Origin: a virus
Virus record (IMG/VR): IMGVR_UViG_3300043499_000126
Coordinates: 1 to 50,596 of that record
Length of the DNA: 50,596 bases
Direction: 5' to 3' (one strand)
Shown here: in pieces, positions 8,089 to 16,178 of the stretch
Numbering within the stretch: position 1 is the stretch's first letter
Layout of the letters: each line of letters opens with the position of its first letter
The notes under the pieces: model-generated
What the model was told of the DNA's origin: nothing
What the model saw: only the letters and a program-made list of their open reading frames with translations
Database searches by the model: none
Position numbers and translations under genes: made by a program

Positions 8089-9554
8089 TAGACGACACCC
8101 CGAGCCTTCCAAGAAACCAGATATGTAACACGATTGCCAGTGGAATCCAGAGCAAAGACCTTAAAACCGACAGGATTGGGTATATCCACGAAATCGTAAA
8201 TGATAGTAATCGGCTCGATAGAATCGCATGTTGCAGTGATTGAATTAACATCCTTGAACAACTTATTGAATTTTACAGGCGTTCCATTAGTATGGTCTAC
8301 AGGGAGACCATCAACATTATGAATACCACCTGCATAGGCAATAACTTCACCACCATCTACCTCTCGTTTGACGTCAAGAGTAGTGGTCAATACGGTACAC
8401 TCTGCTAGAGCTTTATCACTTGAGCCTGTGAACTCAAGCCTCATCTTCAAGTAACGGAAGATAGGAACGAATTGCGATGGACCAACTGGAAGTGCAGTAT
8501 AAACAACACCATCACTAGAGTAAGATAGCTTTACTAGAACAGTGACCTCTGGAACTATCTGAATCAGTTGATAAGTAACTGTAACGATTGTATTCTGAAT
8601 CTCTATTCCATAGTCGATAACTTCTTCATACCAACCCGTTGTGAGCGTAGGCTGGATGTAGATTGGATAGCCAGCATTGATCTGGTCCTGTGGTGTATTC
8701 CACGATCTATTTACAAAATGCTGCTGCCAAGTTATATTAGTATCAACACACGCAATGAGGCTTGGCGTATTGGAGCGCACAACATTAAATTTCGTGCCAT
8801 TCAATCCGCTAATCTTCGTATCTAGAAGTTGGTAATCTGGTGGGGTATTGACGGTTGTAGTAACCTCCCCTATCTCACTCACATTACCAGCTATGTCGAT
8901 TGCTTCTACTCCATAGGTGTAATCCCCTGCGACTGTTTCAAAGGTTGATACAAACGTAGCGCGAAGCGCACCGTAAAGATTGTCGTTCCGATATATACGA
9001 TAGCGGTCAATCGTGAAGCTAGTTGTAGGAACAGTCCAATTTAGAAGAACGTTGTTATCAATTACTGCAGCTGTCACAACTGGCTTACCGGGAGAGATAA
9101 TTGTAATAGTTAGGCTCGCAAAGTTTGGTGAGTAGTTACCGAACGTATCAATAGTCTTAATCAGAAAGAAGTATGATCCAGATGGAAGAGGATCAAGTAG
9201 TATAGAAAGGGATGGGGTGCGCGTCACGAATGACGCAGAATCCCAAATCAACTCACCTGATCTACGAATCTCGTATAGACGAGCCGAGGCATTCGGAGCT
9301 TCCCATGACAAGTGAATGCCATTGAGCTGAACCTGACCTACAAAGTTCAGAGGCTCAGGAGATAGCCCTGTTCCACCTCCACCAATGATAGGTCTTATTG
9401 CTTGCTCAAGTGGCGCAATGGTCTGATAGATTAGCTGTACGTCCTTGTTGACATCACGAAGGATCTCCTTAAGGATCAGGACAGATCTTTCGTCATTTCC
9501 AAGGGCATCTATCCTTGCATCACGCTGTGGCTTAATGGGATGTTGTATCGCCAT
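8088..9554 (-). CDS. Fibronectin type III tail protein, 488 aa
   Basis: Start at the ATG overlapping the upstream stop (TAATG at 9554); the longer frame to 9596 lies inside that gene. After an N-terminal helix there are two tandem Fn3-like modules, roughly residues 75-160 (IHLSWEAPNASARLYEIRRS) and 160-245 (VLLNWTVPTTSFTIDRYRIY, ending in DIAGNVSE). Both have the Trp and Tyr core positions and the closing D-x-x-GN-x-S motif. The C-terminal ~240 residues are strand-rich and end in YDFVDIPNPVGFKV. Such proteins connect the tail hub to fibres and bind host surfaces. Confidence 0.7.
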   Translation of the reverse strand: MAIQHPIKPQRDARIDALGNDERSVLILKEILRDVNKDVQLIYQTIAPLEQAIRPIIGGGGTGLSPEPLNFVGQVQLNGIHLSWEAPNASARLYEIRRSGELIWDSASFVTRTPSLSILLDPLPSGSYFFLIKTIDTFGNYSPNFASLTITIISPGKPVVTAAVIDNNVLLNWTVPTTSFTIDRYRIYRNDNLYGALRATFVSTFETVAGDYTYGVEAIDIAGNVSEIGEVTTTVNTPPDYQLLDTKISGLNGTKFNVVRSNTPSLIACVDTNITWQQHFVNRSWNTPQDQINAGYPIYIQPTLTTGWYEEVIDYGIEIQNTIVTVTYQLIQIVPEVTVLVKLSYSSDGVVYTALPVGPSQFVPIFRYLKMRLEFTGSSDKALAECTVLTTTLDVKREVDGGEVIAYAGGIHNVDGLPVDHTNGTPVKFNKLFKDVNSITATCDSIEPITIIYDFVDIPNPVGFKVFALDSTGNRVTYLVSWKARGVV

Positions 9555-11416
9555 TACTGAGGCCTTGTTAGCCAGAGTTGACGAACAAATACCCACATCT
9601 TAGTAATAGTCAGATACTCTCCATTGTTCTGTAATACACCTCGGATTGTAATCTTCTCGCTTTGCGCATTGAAAGTCCTCATTGGATATATACCTGGAGC
9701 TATAGTTAGAGGAATGCCAGGCAGGTTATAAACCTGTCCGCCATCCAGACTTGTCACTGTTAGCCTGAGATTTCCTGAACCATAGGCGCGCAGTCTTATA
9801 CCACCGTGGTGAAAGACCTCACCCTTGGAATCGACAGGTAATTCACCAGTTTCCCAACGTGTGACTATTGCAACGTCATAGTCATTATGCTGTGTGATGT
9901 CAAGCTTCCTGATATTACCACCCTGTGTTGCATACCTGAAGATAATGTCCTTTGATACGAGATCATTATCAAGACCCATTGATAATGGGTAATGTGGAAA
10001 TGTCCAGAGAGACCACCTGATGTTCTTGGAGTTCAAGCCCTGTGTATAATCACCAACCAGAATTGCATTGGTGAATGTCGAACCATCTAGTGGTAGAGAA
10101 ATGTAGACGATTTGGTTATCCGAGTCGATTGCAACCTGGATCTTCTGGAAGTAAATCTTGGTAACTCGCTGCCAGATGTCCTTGACTTTCCAGGTTATCT
10201 CCTCCTCGAAGTTACCTGTAAACATCATTAGACCTCGACGCGAGGCTACTAGGTATTTGTCTACTGTATTTGAGTTGCGCTCGAATATCTTTCCTACACC
10301 ATGACACTCAGTTCCAACTGAGCCATCTAGCAGAGGAACTTGCCAGAACAGAGGCTGGTCGTTAGTTCCTTGTGTTACGTAGCATCTGTTGGATTTGAGT
10401 ATATACAGCGAGGATCGGAACTCGACGCAGTTTCTGACGCCCCCTCCGACCGTTGGCTCAACTTGAGCGAATCCTTCAACAGCGTTAAAAGACTCGGGTT
10501 CTCCAGCCTTGGAGATACGAACTGTGGCTGGGTTAGCATCCTCTCCCCAGACAACCATGCTTCCCTGATACGCGGTAATCCCAACCCCGGCAGGGATAGT
10601 GGGTAGCTGCTCAAGGATATAGTCGGCCTGGTCGACGAGATCAGCGTCGAAGTAGGAGATAGATTTAGTCGTTGTAACGTTGTCTGCGATTCTCCCTTGT
10701 GGAACGAAGAACCATTCTGCATTCTGATAGTCCCCGTTGAAATCGTTTGTTGCAGGGTCTGCGATGTTCTTGGTAGTAAAAAGAATGCGAGCGATAGTGC
10801 CAGCCGGACCAATAGGAATATTAGAAACTTCGATTGTCTTGTCGCCTGTATTAGTGATGTTTGCGAAAGCACCGAACTGAGTGATGAAACTTGTAGCTGT
10901 CTCGAAACCTACAGCGATGGCATGGATTCCCATATCGACCTTGCCACCCGCACCTTCTACTAGAGTCACACCGGGTGTAGGAGTAATAGCGACACCTCCT
11001 GCTACCTTGGCCGCACCTGTGCCTGTATAGTAGTAGACGTTCTGACCTGGCATACCTGTTATCCCATTGTGTGGAGTAATGTATGCCCTGTCAAAAAAGG
11101 TCTCCATTGAAAAGTCTGTCATTCCGGGAATCTGTAGGATTGGGCCTTTAGCAAGGTCCGACGAGTCCCACAGATTCCCGTCACCAACTAGGATTAGAAG
11201 TCTTGATACCTGTCCTGTGATTTTGTAGACATGAAACCTGACTACCTCACCACAGGTTATATCTGTGACGGACCCCTCCCGAGTATAGAACCCAGACGGT
11301 TTGTACCGTAGATTCAGAGCGGTCTTAAAGTGATCGATAGGGATGGCTTCATCCGGGCCTCGATCAAAGAGACCGTTAAAATCTGGTATCGGGACGGGAA
11401 CGTGGTTCTCGATCAT
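9554..11416 (-). CDS. Tail nozzle/hub-like protein, 620 aa
   Basis: A large all-beta protein in the position of the tail tube end (T7 gp12-like nozzle or P22 gp10-like hub). It begins with PDFNGLFDRGPDEAIP and ALNLRYKPSGFYTREG. Repeated strand pairs follow, including VVWGEDANPATVRISKAGEP (a blade-like segment), SSLYILKSNRCYVTQG and VASRRGLMMFTG. The C-terminus is a further strand-rich domain. It starts and ends as TAATG overlaps, fixing it in the tail block. Assignment to a specific family by eye is not possible. Confidence 0.6.
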   Translation of the reverse strand: MIENHVPVPIPDFNGLFDRGPDEAIPIDHFKTALNLRYKPSGFYTREGSVTDITCGEVVRFHVYKITGQVSRLLILVGDGNLWDSSDLAKGPILQIPGMTDFSMETFFDRAYITPHNGITGMPGQNVYYYTGTGAAKVAGGVAITPTPGVTLVEGAGGKVDMGIHAIAVGFETATSFITQFGAFANITNTGDKTIEVSNIPIGPAGTIARILFTTKNIADPATNDFNGDYQNAEWFFVPQGRIADNVTTTKSISYFDADLVDQADYILEQLPTIPAGVGITAYQGSMVVWGEDANPATVRISKAGEPESFNAVEGFAQVEPTVGGGVRNCVEFRSSLYILKSNRCYVTQGTNDQPLFWQVPLLDGSVGTECHGVGKIFERNSNTVDKYLVASRRGLMMFTGNFEEEITWKVKDIWQRVTKIYFQKIQVAIDSDNQIVYISLPLDGSTFTNAILVGDYTQGLNSKNIRWSLWTFPHYPLSMGLDNDLVSKDIIFRYATQGGNIRKLDITQHNDYDVAIVTRWETGELPVDSKGEVFHHGGIRLRAYGSGNLRLTVTSLDGGQVYNLPGIPLTIAPGIYPMRTFNAQSEKITIRGVLQNNGEYLTITKMWVFVRQLWLTRPQ

Positions 11417-11730
11417 TATCCGAACTTCGGGAATTCTACTTCCATTGTCACAACGTCGCCTGTCACACCAGCGGGGTATGCGGCTGCCGCGAGCTGTGCG
11501 CCACCTGGAGCGTAGACCAAGAGCTTACCAGTTGCAGCGTCGTACTTGAAATTGTGATCTCCCTTGCTCATAAAGCCGACCATCACTGCGTTCTTGGTCG
11601 TACCGGGCTTTACCAAACCAGTAGGGACTTCACCACCTGTAACGTAGCTCCCTGAGAATGTCAAGGTTCCCAGAATCCGCATCGAACGAAATCCTGGTTC
11701 CTTTGATGTCTGTGCGAATGCGATAGGCAT
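11416..11730 (-). CDS. Small structural protein, 104 aa
   Basis: A strong AGGAGG Shine-Dalgarno lies 5 bases before the ATG at 11730, so this gene has its own efficient start, unlike its coupled neighbours. The protein is a compact beta sandwich by appearance (MRILGTLTFSGSYVTGGEVP, HNFKYDAATGKLLVYAPGG). It may be a capsid decoration or tail-tube accessory. It ends as TAATG with the nozzle gene. No family recognised. Confidence 0.6.
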   Translation of the reverse strand: MPIAFAQTSKEPGFRSMRILGTLTFSGSYVTGGEVPTGLVKPGTTKNAVMVGFMSKGDHNFKYDAATGKLLVYAPGGAQLAAAAYPAGVTGDVVTMEVEFPKFG

Positions 11731-11772
11731 TTGTCCTCCTGTTAGACGGGACTTTCCGATAGGCTGGACTAC

Positions 11773-12414
11773 CTACCGGCGCGCGCGTCTGCTTGCACCA
11801 TACGGTCTCCGACGAAACCTGACTCCTTGCTGATTTCTTATCTCTGCATTGATGAGCATCGCCAGCTCGGTATTTGCCTCGCTATTGAGAATCGATGCTC
11901 TTTCAGCGTTGGACGCTCCAAAGGCTGAGGCGTTGGCCGCGCACTTTGCAGAGAGATATGGCTTTGAAAGTAGAATCGAAATGTTGGTATTCTCGCCAAG
12001 GATTGGTGTCAGACCCTTTCGATACCTTAGTCTGATTTCTCGATCAATCCTTGGAGAATTGATCTTTAATCCTTCCTCTCTCCAGTTCCAATACATAATG
12101 GAATCTGCCTTGAGGCTTTGATCCCAGTCTGATTCTGTAACTGGAAAGAATCCGTCTGTTGATCCTAGAGCACGTTCTTCCATCGAGATGGCTTGAACAA
12201 AATCAGCAGGCAGAGCAATAGTTGGATCAATAGCAGTAACTGGAATGATAGCCGACACTTCCTTCAAGGCGCGCACACCATTGAGGAAGAGATGCAACTC
12301 TAGCGTCCCATATGCACGACGCAGATAGGGAAGCAATTGGGTATAACCCCAAGTGAGCTTGCCTGCGTCGTTCATCAACGCAGCGGCTTCGTCCATGATT
12401 TCACTGGCTAGCAT
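11773..12414 (-). CDS. Head-tail adaptor / tail tubular protein A-like, 213 aa
   Basis: An N-terminal helical pair (ASEIMDEAAALMNDAGKLTW, TQLLPYLRRAYGTLELHL) is followed by a beta segment with LPADFVQAISMEERA and FFPVTESDW, then a C-terminal helix (SEANTELAMLINAEIRNQQG) ending in a very Arg-rich tail. This order and length match podovirus adaptor proteins (P22 gp4, T7 gp11 type) that bind under the portal. It lies between the connector genes and the nozzle gene, as expected. The start overlaps the upstream gene by 14 bases. Confidence 0.65.
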   Translation of the reverse strand: MLASEIMDEAAALMNDAGKLTWGYTQLLPYLRRAYGTLELHLFLNGVRALKEVSAIIPVTAIDPTIALPADFVQAISMEERALGSTDGFFPVTESDWDQSLKADSIMYWNWREEGLKINSPRIDREIRLRYRKGLTPILGENTNISILLSKPYLSAKCAANASAFGASNAERASILNSEANTELAMLINAEIRNQQGVRFRRRPYGASRRARR

Positions 12415-13051
12415 GTCTCACTTCTCCCGTGAACTGGAGAGTCTTGTAGATCTCTGGATTGATAATACAACCGCACTCTCGGCACACTGCAACCTTCTTG
12501 CTAATCGCAGTGCCGCAACCAGGACAATCCGTGATGTTCTCTGGCTTGAACTCAAGCGCCCACTCACGATTGAACTTCAGACGTCTCGCAGCAATACGCT
12601 GAACTTCAGTGATCATCCTGTGCTGATGATGCTTGGACCACTCGTCATCAGCAATGAAGATCAATCGCTTGAACCATTCGAGCTGCAGAGAATGCTCTCT
12701 GAAGATTCGTTCTTTCTGATCCTTATCTCGTTGAATCTCTTCGAGCGTCCATTCCCCTGGGACTGTCCAGAGTGCGGGCCGCGCCTCTTCGCTATAGAGG
12801 TATTGTCCATCGAGGAAGTCCCTGACCACAGAATCTGCCACCGTAATGGCAGGAGTTCTGATGGTCATTGAGCCTCGAAACTCATCAAGATAGACATGGA
12901 AGATACCTTCTCCAACCTTAAGAATCTTGGGCTGAAGCTCCTCTGTAGAAGCTTCAACCTGATAGATACTCGGGATGAGAGGCTTCTTCTCGAACACCGG
13001 AAGTGGAAAGAGACTTACGATTGTTGCCGTCGTCGCGAAATCTTTAGGCAT
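12401..13051 (-). CDS. Late protein with C-terminal zinc ribbon, 216 aa
   Basis: The first ~110 residues are strand-rich (KILKVGEGIFHVYLDEFRGS), and a helical middle follows. Near the C-terminus a zinc ribbon is clear: CPGCG at about residues 175-179 and CRECGC at about 190-195. Between capsid and adaptor genes it could be a head completion protein or a DNA-associated accessory. It overlaps both neighbours (8 and 14 bases). Family not recognised. Confidence 0.6.
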   Translation of the reverse strand: MPKDFATTATIVSLFPLPVFEKKPLIPSIYQVEASTEELQPKILKVGEGIFHVYLDEFRGSMTIRTPAITVADSVVRDFLDGQYLYSEEARPALWTVPGEWTLEEIQRDKDQKERIFREHSLQLEWFKRLIFIADDEWSKHHQHRMITEVQRIAARRLKFNREWALEFKPENITDCPGCGTAISKKVAVCRECGCIINPEIYKTLQFTGEVRHASQ

Positions 13052-13562
13052 CCTTTTTATCCTTTGGCATCTCTGGCACGACGATAGCTTCCTTGTTCTG
13101 AAGCATCGTCGCTATATAGGGTGATTCGTTGTCTAGAATTTCGTAGGCCTCTTCAACTTCCTTATCGAACTTTTGCTTGTCTTCGTCGTAATGGTCCTTG
13201 AGAGTTCTCTTAACTCCATGCTCAAGAGAATTCGCAATGAACATACAGACTTCAATATTGGGATTTTGTTCTGGCTCGAAAGCCCAGATGACCTCCCAAC
13301 CGTTCCAGTCCTTGACCTCTCGAGGCGCGTGACCGTCGAATCGAAAATACTTCTCAAGAACAAAGCAGCCCTTTAGGTAGGAATACTTTGGCAGCCGCGC
13401 TGTCTCTTCGCGCTCACCTGTATAGTTGCCAGAGCCGTCGACCAGTGTAAGAACACGATGACGAGTTTCAAATTCATCATCAGCCCAAGCGAGACGATAT
13501 CTGTTATTCCACTTGAGTTCGAGAGCTCTGTTGATTAGTGCTACTGCTTGCTTATCAATCAT
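13044..13562 (-). CDS. Hypothetical late protein, 172 aa
   Basis: The product has alternating strand and charged-helix segments (RVLTLVDGSGNYTGEREETA, WNGWEVIWAFEPEQNPNIEV) and an acidic C-terminal helix. It follows the capsid gene after a 10-bp-stem hairpin in the intergenic gap. No Shine-Dalgarno is visible just before its ATG, which abuts that hairpin. A head-completion role is suggested only by position. Confidence 0.5.
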   Translation of the reverse strand: MIDKQAVALINRALELKWNNRYRLAWADDEFETRHRVLTLVDGSGNYTGEREETARLPKYSYLKGCFVLEKYFRFDGHAPREVKDWNGWEVIWAFEPEQNPNIEVCMFIANSLEHGVKRTLKDHYDEDKQKFDKEVEEAYEILDNESPYIATMLQNKEAIVVPEMPKDKKDA

Positions 13563-13569
13563 AAACTAA

Positions 13570-13599
13570 CGGGGAGAGACGAACTACCATCTCTCCCCG
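13570..13599 (-). terminator. Hairpin after capsid gene (attenuator-like)
   Basis: A perfect 10-bp inverted repeat (CGGGGAGAGA at 13570-13579 pairing with 13590-13599) with a 10-base loop lies just after the capsid stop in the direction of transcription. The following sequence is TTAGTTTAT, only a weak T-run. It is probably a partial terminator or an mRNA-stabilising 3' end that lets capsid transcripts exceed downstream ones. Confidence 0.55.
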
Positions 13600-13607
13600 A
13601 CCTCCAC

Positions 13608-14894
13608 TCAGTATCCGGCAGGAACGGCGAGGTTATCGACGTACGCGCACACCGCAGGATTCGTTACGTAGAGGTTGAACGAACCAACCACGTAGAAAAT
13701 CTGCGATGTCGCCACACCACCTGAAGTTCCACGAATCTCGAAGATCTTGCGACCATCGACCTCGTAGAAACCAGCAGGATGCATCTCCGCACGACCCCAG
13801 ACGGAACGCACGATGAAATCGATTCGTCGCTTGTCCCAGCTGTAGTGCTTGCGGATGCCGACTCCAGCAATCTGGAAGTTGTCGCCCTCACCGAAGTAGA
13901 GATCGACAGCCTGCTTGCCAGGAGTCTTGTTGATCATCATCACTGACTGGGCCATCTCTTCATAGGCCTGGACCTGACAGGGATGCATCCACGCTTCCGA
14001 CTTCGTGCCATGATCTTGACCGAGCCTGTCACCGATCTTATTCATGGCGAGTCGCGCATAGGGCAGGGCCAAGGCTGTCCCGTTTGCGTTGACCCGATTC
14101 GCACGAATCTCCGGGAACAAGGCTCGATCAAGTCCGAGCCACGATCCGGTTGATGCGTTCGAGATATGGTAAGGAACACCATATAGCGAGACCGGAGGCG
14201 TGGAAGCGAGACCCGAAACGACCAACTTGTCGCCAGGAACTGCCGGAGCAGCGACAGTGCCGTTGAACCTGACCTGCTTGTTCTGCAAGTCGAGCAGATC
14301 GATCGGAGCTTCACCGTTGACGCTACCACCGAGGGTGAAAGCTCTCCTCGTGGTGAGCGTGCTGTTGTACACTGACAGCAACTGCCCGTGACGCATCAGG
14401 CGCACACCGAAGCCATCAACGTCACAAGTGTATGTGTCCTTGTTGGCAGTGGTTGAGACCGCCGAGATAGTTCCCAACACGCCTGTGCCGTCTGAGGATA
14501 CGGCAAGGGCGTCAACTGCCCGACGGAACTCAACCATGCCAGAGGCAAGAAGCTTCTTGACCGACTGGACGACAGCCTTGCGCGCGTCATCAGTCGCCCA
14601 TTCAGTCTTCTTGTGCCATTCGATTGCGTGGCGCAAGTGAACCGTATTGATGACCGCCTTCTCGTAGGTCGGTCCTTCACCGCGTCCGAGGTCGCCGCCT
14701 GCGGGATCGAAATGGCCGAACCGTCCGCCGGGCCGAATCTCCAACGGGATACGCATATCCCGATTCGAGATCTGCTCGACTTCTCCCTTTTCGATCATGG
14801 AATAGAAAGTGTCTTCCTTGTCGAAGAGAACAGGGATCTTGGTTTTGACCTTCTCAAGCTCCGTGGCAGCTACCTGTGTTTCGTCCATTGCCAT
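13608..14894 (-). CDS. Major capsid protein, 428 aa
   Basis: Size, position between scaffold and connector genes and sequence features fit an HK97-fold capsid protein of the podovirus type: an N-terminal arm (QVAATELEKVKTKIPVLFDK), a long spine-helix segment (DDARKAVVQSVKKLLASGM), Gly-rich beta segments, and a C-terminal FEIRGTSGG and VTNPAVCAYVDN region. Codon choice is visibly more GC-ending than in its neighbours, as expected for the most abundant product. The start MAMDET has GGAG about 11 bases upstream. Confidence 0.85.
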   Translation of the reverse strand: MAMDETQVAATELEKVKTKIPVLFDKEDTFYSMIEKGEVEQISNRDMRIPLEIRPGGRFGHFDPAGGDLGRGEGPTYEKAVINTVHLRHAIEWHKKTEWATDDARKAVVQSVKKLLASGMVEFRRAVDALAVSSDGTGVLGTISAVSTTANKDTYTCDVDGFGVRLMRHGQLLSVYNSTLTTRRAFTLGGSVNGEAPIDLLDLQNKQVRFNGTVAAPAVPGDKLVVSGLASTPPVSLYGVPYHISNASTGSWLGLDRALFPEIRANRVNANGTALALPYARLAMNKIGDRLGQDHGTKSEAWMHPCQVQAYEEMAQSVMMINKTPGKQAVDLYFGEGDNFQIAGVGIRKHYSWDKRRIDFIVRSVWGRAEMHPAGFYEVDGRKIFEIRGTSGGVATSQIFYVVGSFNLYVTNPAVCAYVDNLAVPAGY

Positions 14895-14906
14895 GACAGG
14901 TAACTC

Positions 14907-16178
14907 CTACCGAGACTTACTTTTCGGCGTATACTTGCCATTCAAGAAATCAATGTCGCTGGTCTTGTTCCAATTAACGTCCCTTGCCGAAGGGGTTTTA
15001 CCGGCAGAGACAGGACCGCGACCTGACGCTGGAATGTTAGTTCGCTTTGGCTGAGTCTCGATTGCTGGTTTTGCTGAATGTTGACTGACCTGAAGGCCTG
15101 CCTCAGCGCGGAGCTTCTGTCGAACCGATGGAATCAGAGACTTAGCGCCCCGCAAGTAGGCGTTTATGATTTCCTTGCGTGTCTCTTTTGGAAACCCGGT
15201 CGATTCTGCTTTGCGCCACAGAGCATTCATTTGACGAAGATGACGTGCATCTTTAGCTAGAAGTTGATCGACCTCTTGAAATATAGAATCCTTCAGAGTC
15301 TTTTTGAGGAAGGGAGATATCGACTTGTCGTTATCTATCCCTTTCGCGATTTCTTTGATTGTTTCTTCCCGACCTTCGCCGTAGCATTCGTTTGTGAAGT
15401 CTGCGGCTTTTTCTTGCCAGAATGCGTCGCGTTCCGCTTTGACCCGTGCCTCTGCTTCATTGGGAACCTCAGGCTTTCTGTCAAGGTTGGGGATCTCGGG
15501 CTTGCCGTAGAGATATTTTGCGATATGAAGTGCGGCATTCCGCAGATTGACGTTCTCAGTCCCCTCCGCGTCTCGGATAGCGCTCCTGAGAACATCGTTG
15601 ACTGCGGGCAGAGTTACCTCTGCATAAAGCTCCATCGACTTAGCCTTGATGGTAGGCAAGAAGTCTCTGGTTATTTTCTTGAAAGCTTCCTTGTCTCCCT
15701 GCTCAACGTCAGCAAGCAACTCCTTGATAGAACCACCAAGGATGGTACTTTCCAGACGATTGAAGTAGGTTGCCCGTTGAGCGGCATCTCGGGCATCCTC
15801 AGGTGTCGCAAATATCTCAGAATACGCACGGTCATTGCGTATTGTCTCAGCAAGCTTTGGAAAGTCCTTGAAGATAGTCGGAAACTTGGACTTGATGTCC
15901 TTAAAACGTAGTTGTCCTTCTGGAACTTCGGTGTCGTCTGTCTCGGGTTCAGGGGTTTTGGCAGCGACTTTTTCTTCTTCCTCGACAGGTTCTTCATCAA
16001 AGGTGACTTCTCCAGGCTCCTCGGTTGCAGGTTCTTCCTCTGTTACACCTGCTTCGTCAGAGGCCGGGGATTCGTCAGCTTCGTTCAGAATGTCAAGGTC
16101 AGACTTTGAATCAGAAGATCCAGAAGGACCACCAAGCACATCGGAGTCGTCAAACAGTAATTGAAACTTAGGGAACAT
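14907..16178 (-). CDS. Capsid scaffolding protein, 423 aa
   Basis: The first ~90 residues are extremely rich in Glu, Asp, Ser and Pro (TEEEPATEEPGEVTFDEE), followed by mostly helical, highly charged sequence and a basic C-terminal tail (NGKYTPKSKSR). A long acidic/disordered, then helical, then basic C-terminal layout directly between portal and capsid genes is characteristic of scaffolding proteins, where the basic tail contacts the capsid. It overlaps the portal stop by 11 bases. Confidence 0.75.
   Translation of the reverse strand: MFPKFQLLFDDSDVLGGPSGSSDSKSDLDILNEADESPASDEAGVTEEEPATEEPGEVTFDEEPVEEEEKVAAKTPEPETDDTEVPEGQLRFKDIKSKFPTIFKDFPKLAETIRNDRAYSEIFATPEDARDAAQRATYFNRLESTILGGSIKELLADVEQGDKEAFKKITRDFLPTIKAKSMELYAEVTLPAVNDVLRSAIRDAEGTENVNLRNAALHIAKYLYGKPEIPNLDRKPEVPNEAEARVKAERDAFWQEKAADFTNECYGEGREETIKEIAKGIDNDKSISPFLKKTLKDSIFQEVDQLLAKDARHLRQMNALWRKAESTGFPKETRKEIINAYLRGAKSLIPSVRQKLRAEAGLQVSQHSAKPAIETQPKRTNIPASGRGPVSAGKTPSARDVNWNKTSDIDFLNGKYTPKSKSR

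Noticed and set aside
8089-8112. Longer start for the 325-residue fibre gene
   Set aside because: It requires a TTG within the preceding gene, while the ATG at 8088 has the same TAATG coupling as its neighbours.
12353-12871. 172-codon plus-strand frame
   Set aside because: Antisense to the adaptor and zinc-ribbon late genes; no start signals.
15264-15911. 215-codon plus-strand frame within the scaffold region
   Set aside because: Antisense to the scaffolding gene in the middle of the leftward operon, no promoter or ribosome site; Cys/Phe-rich shadow sequence.
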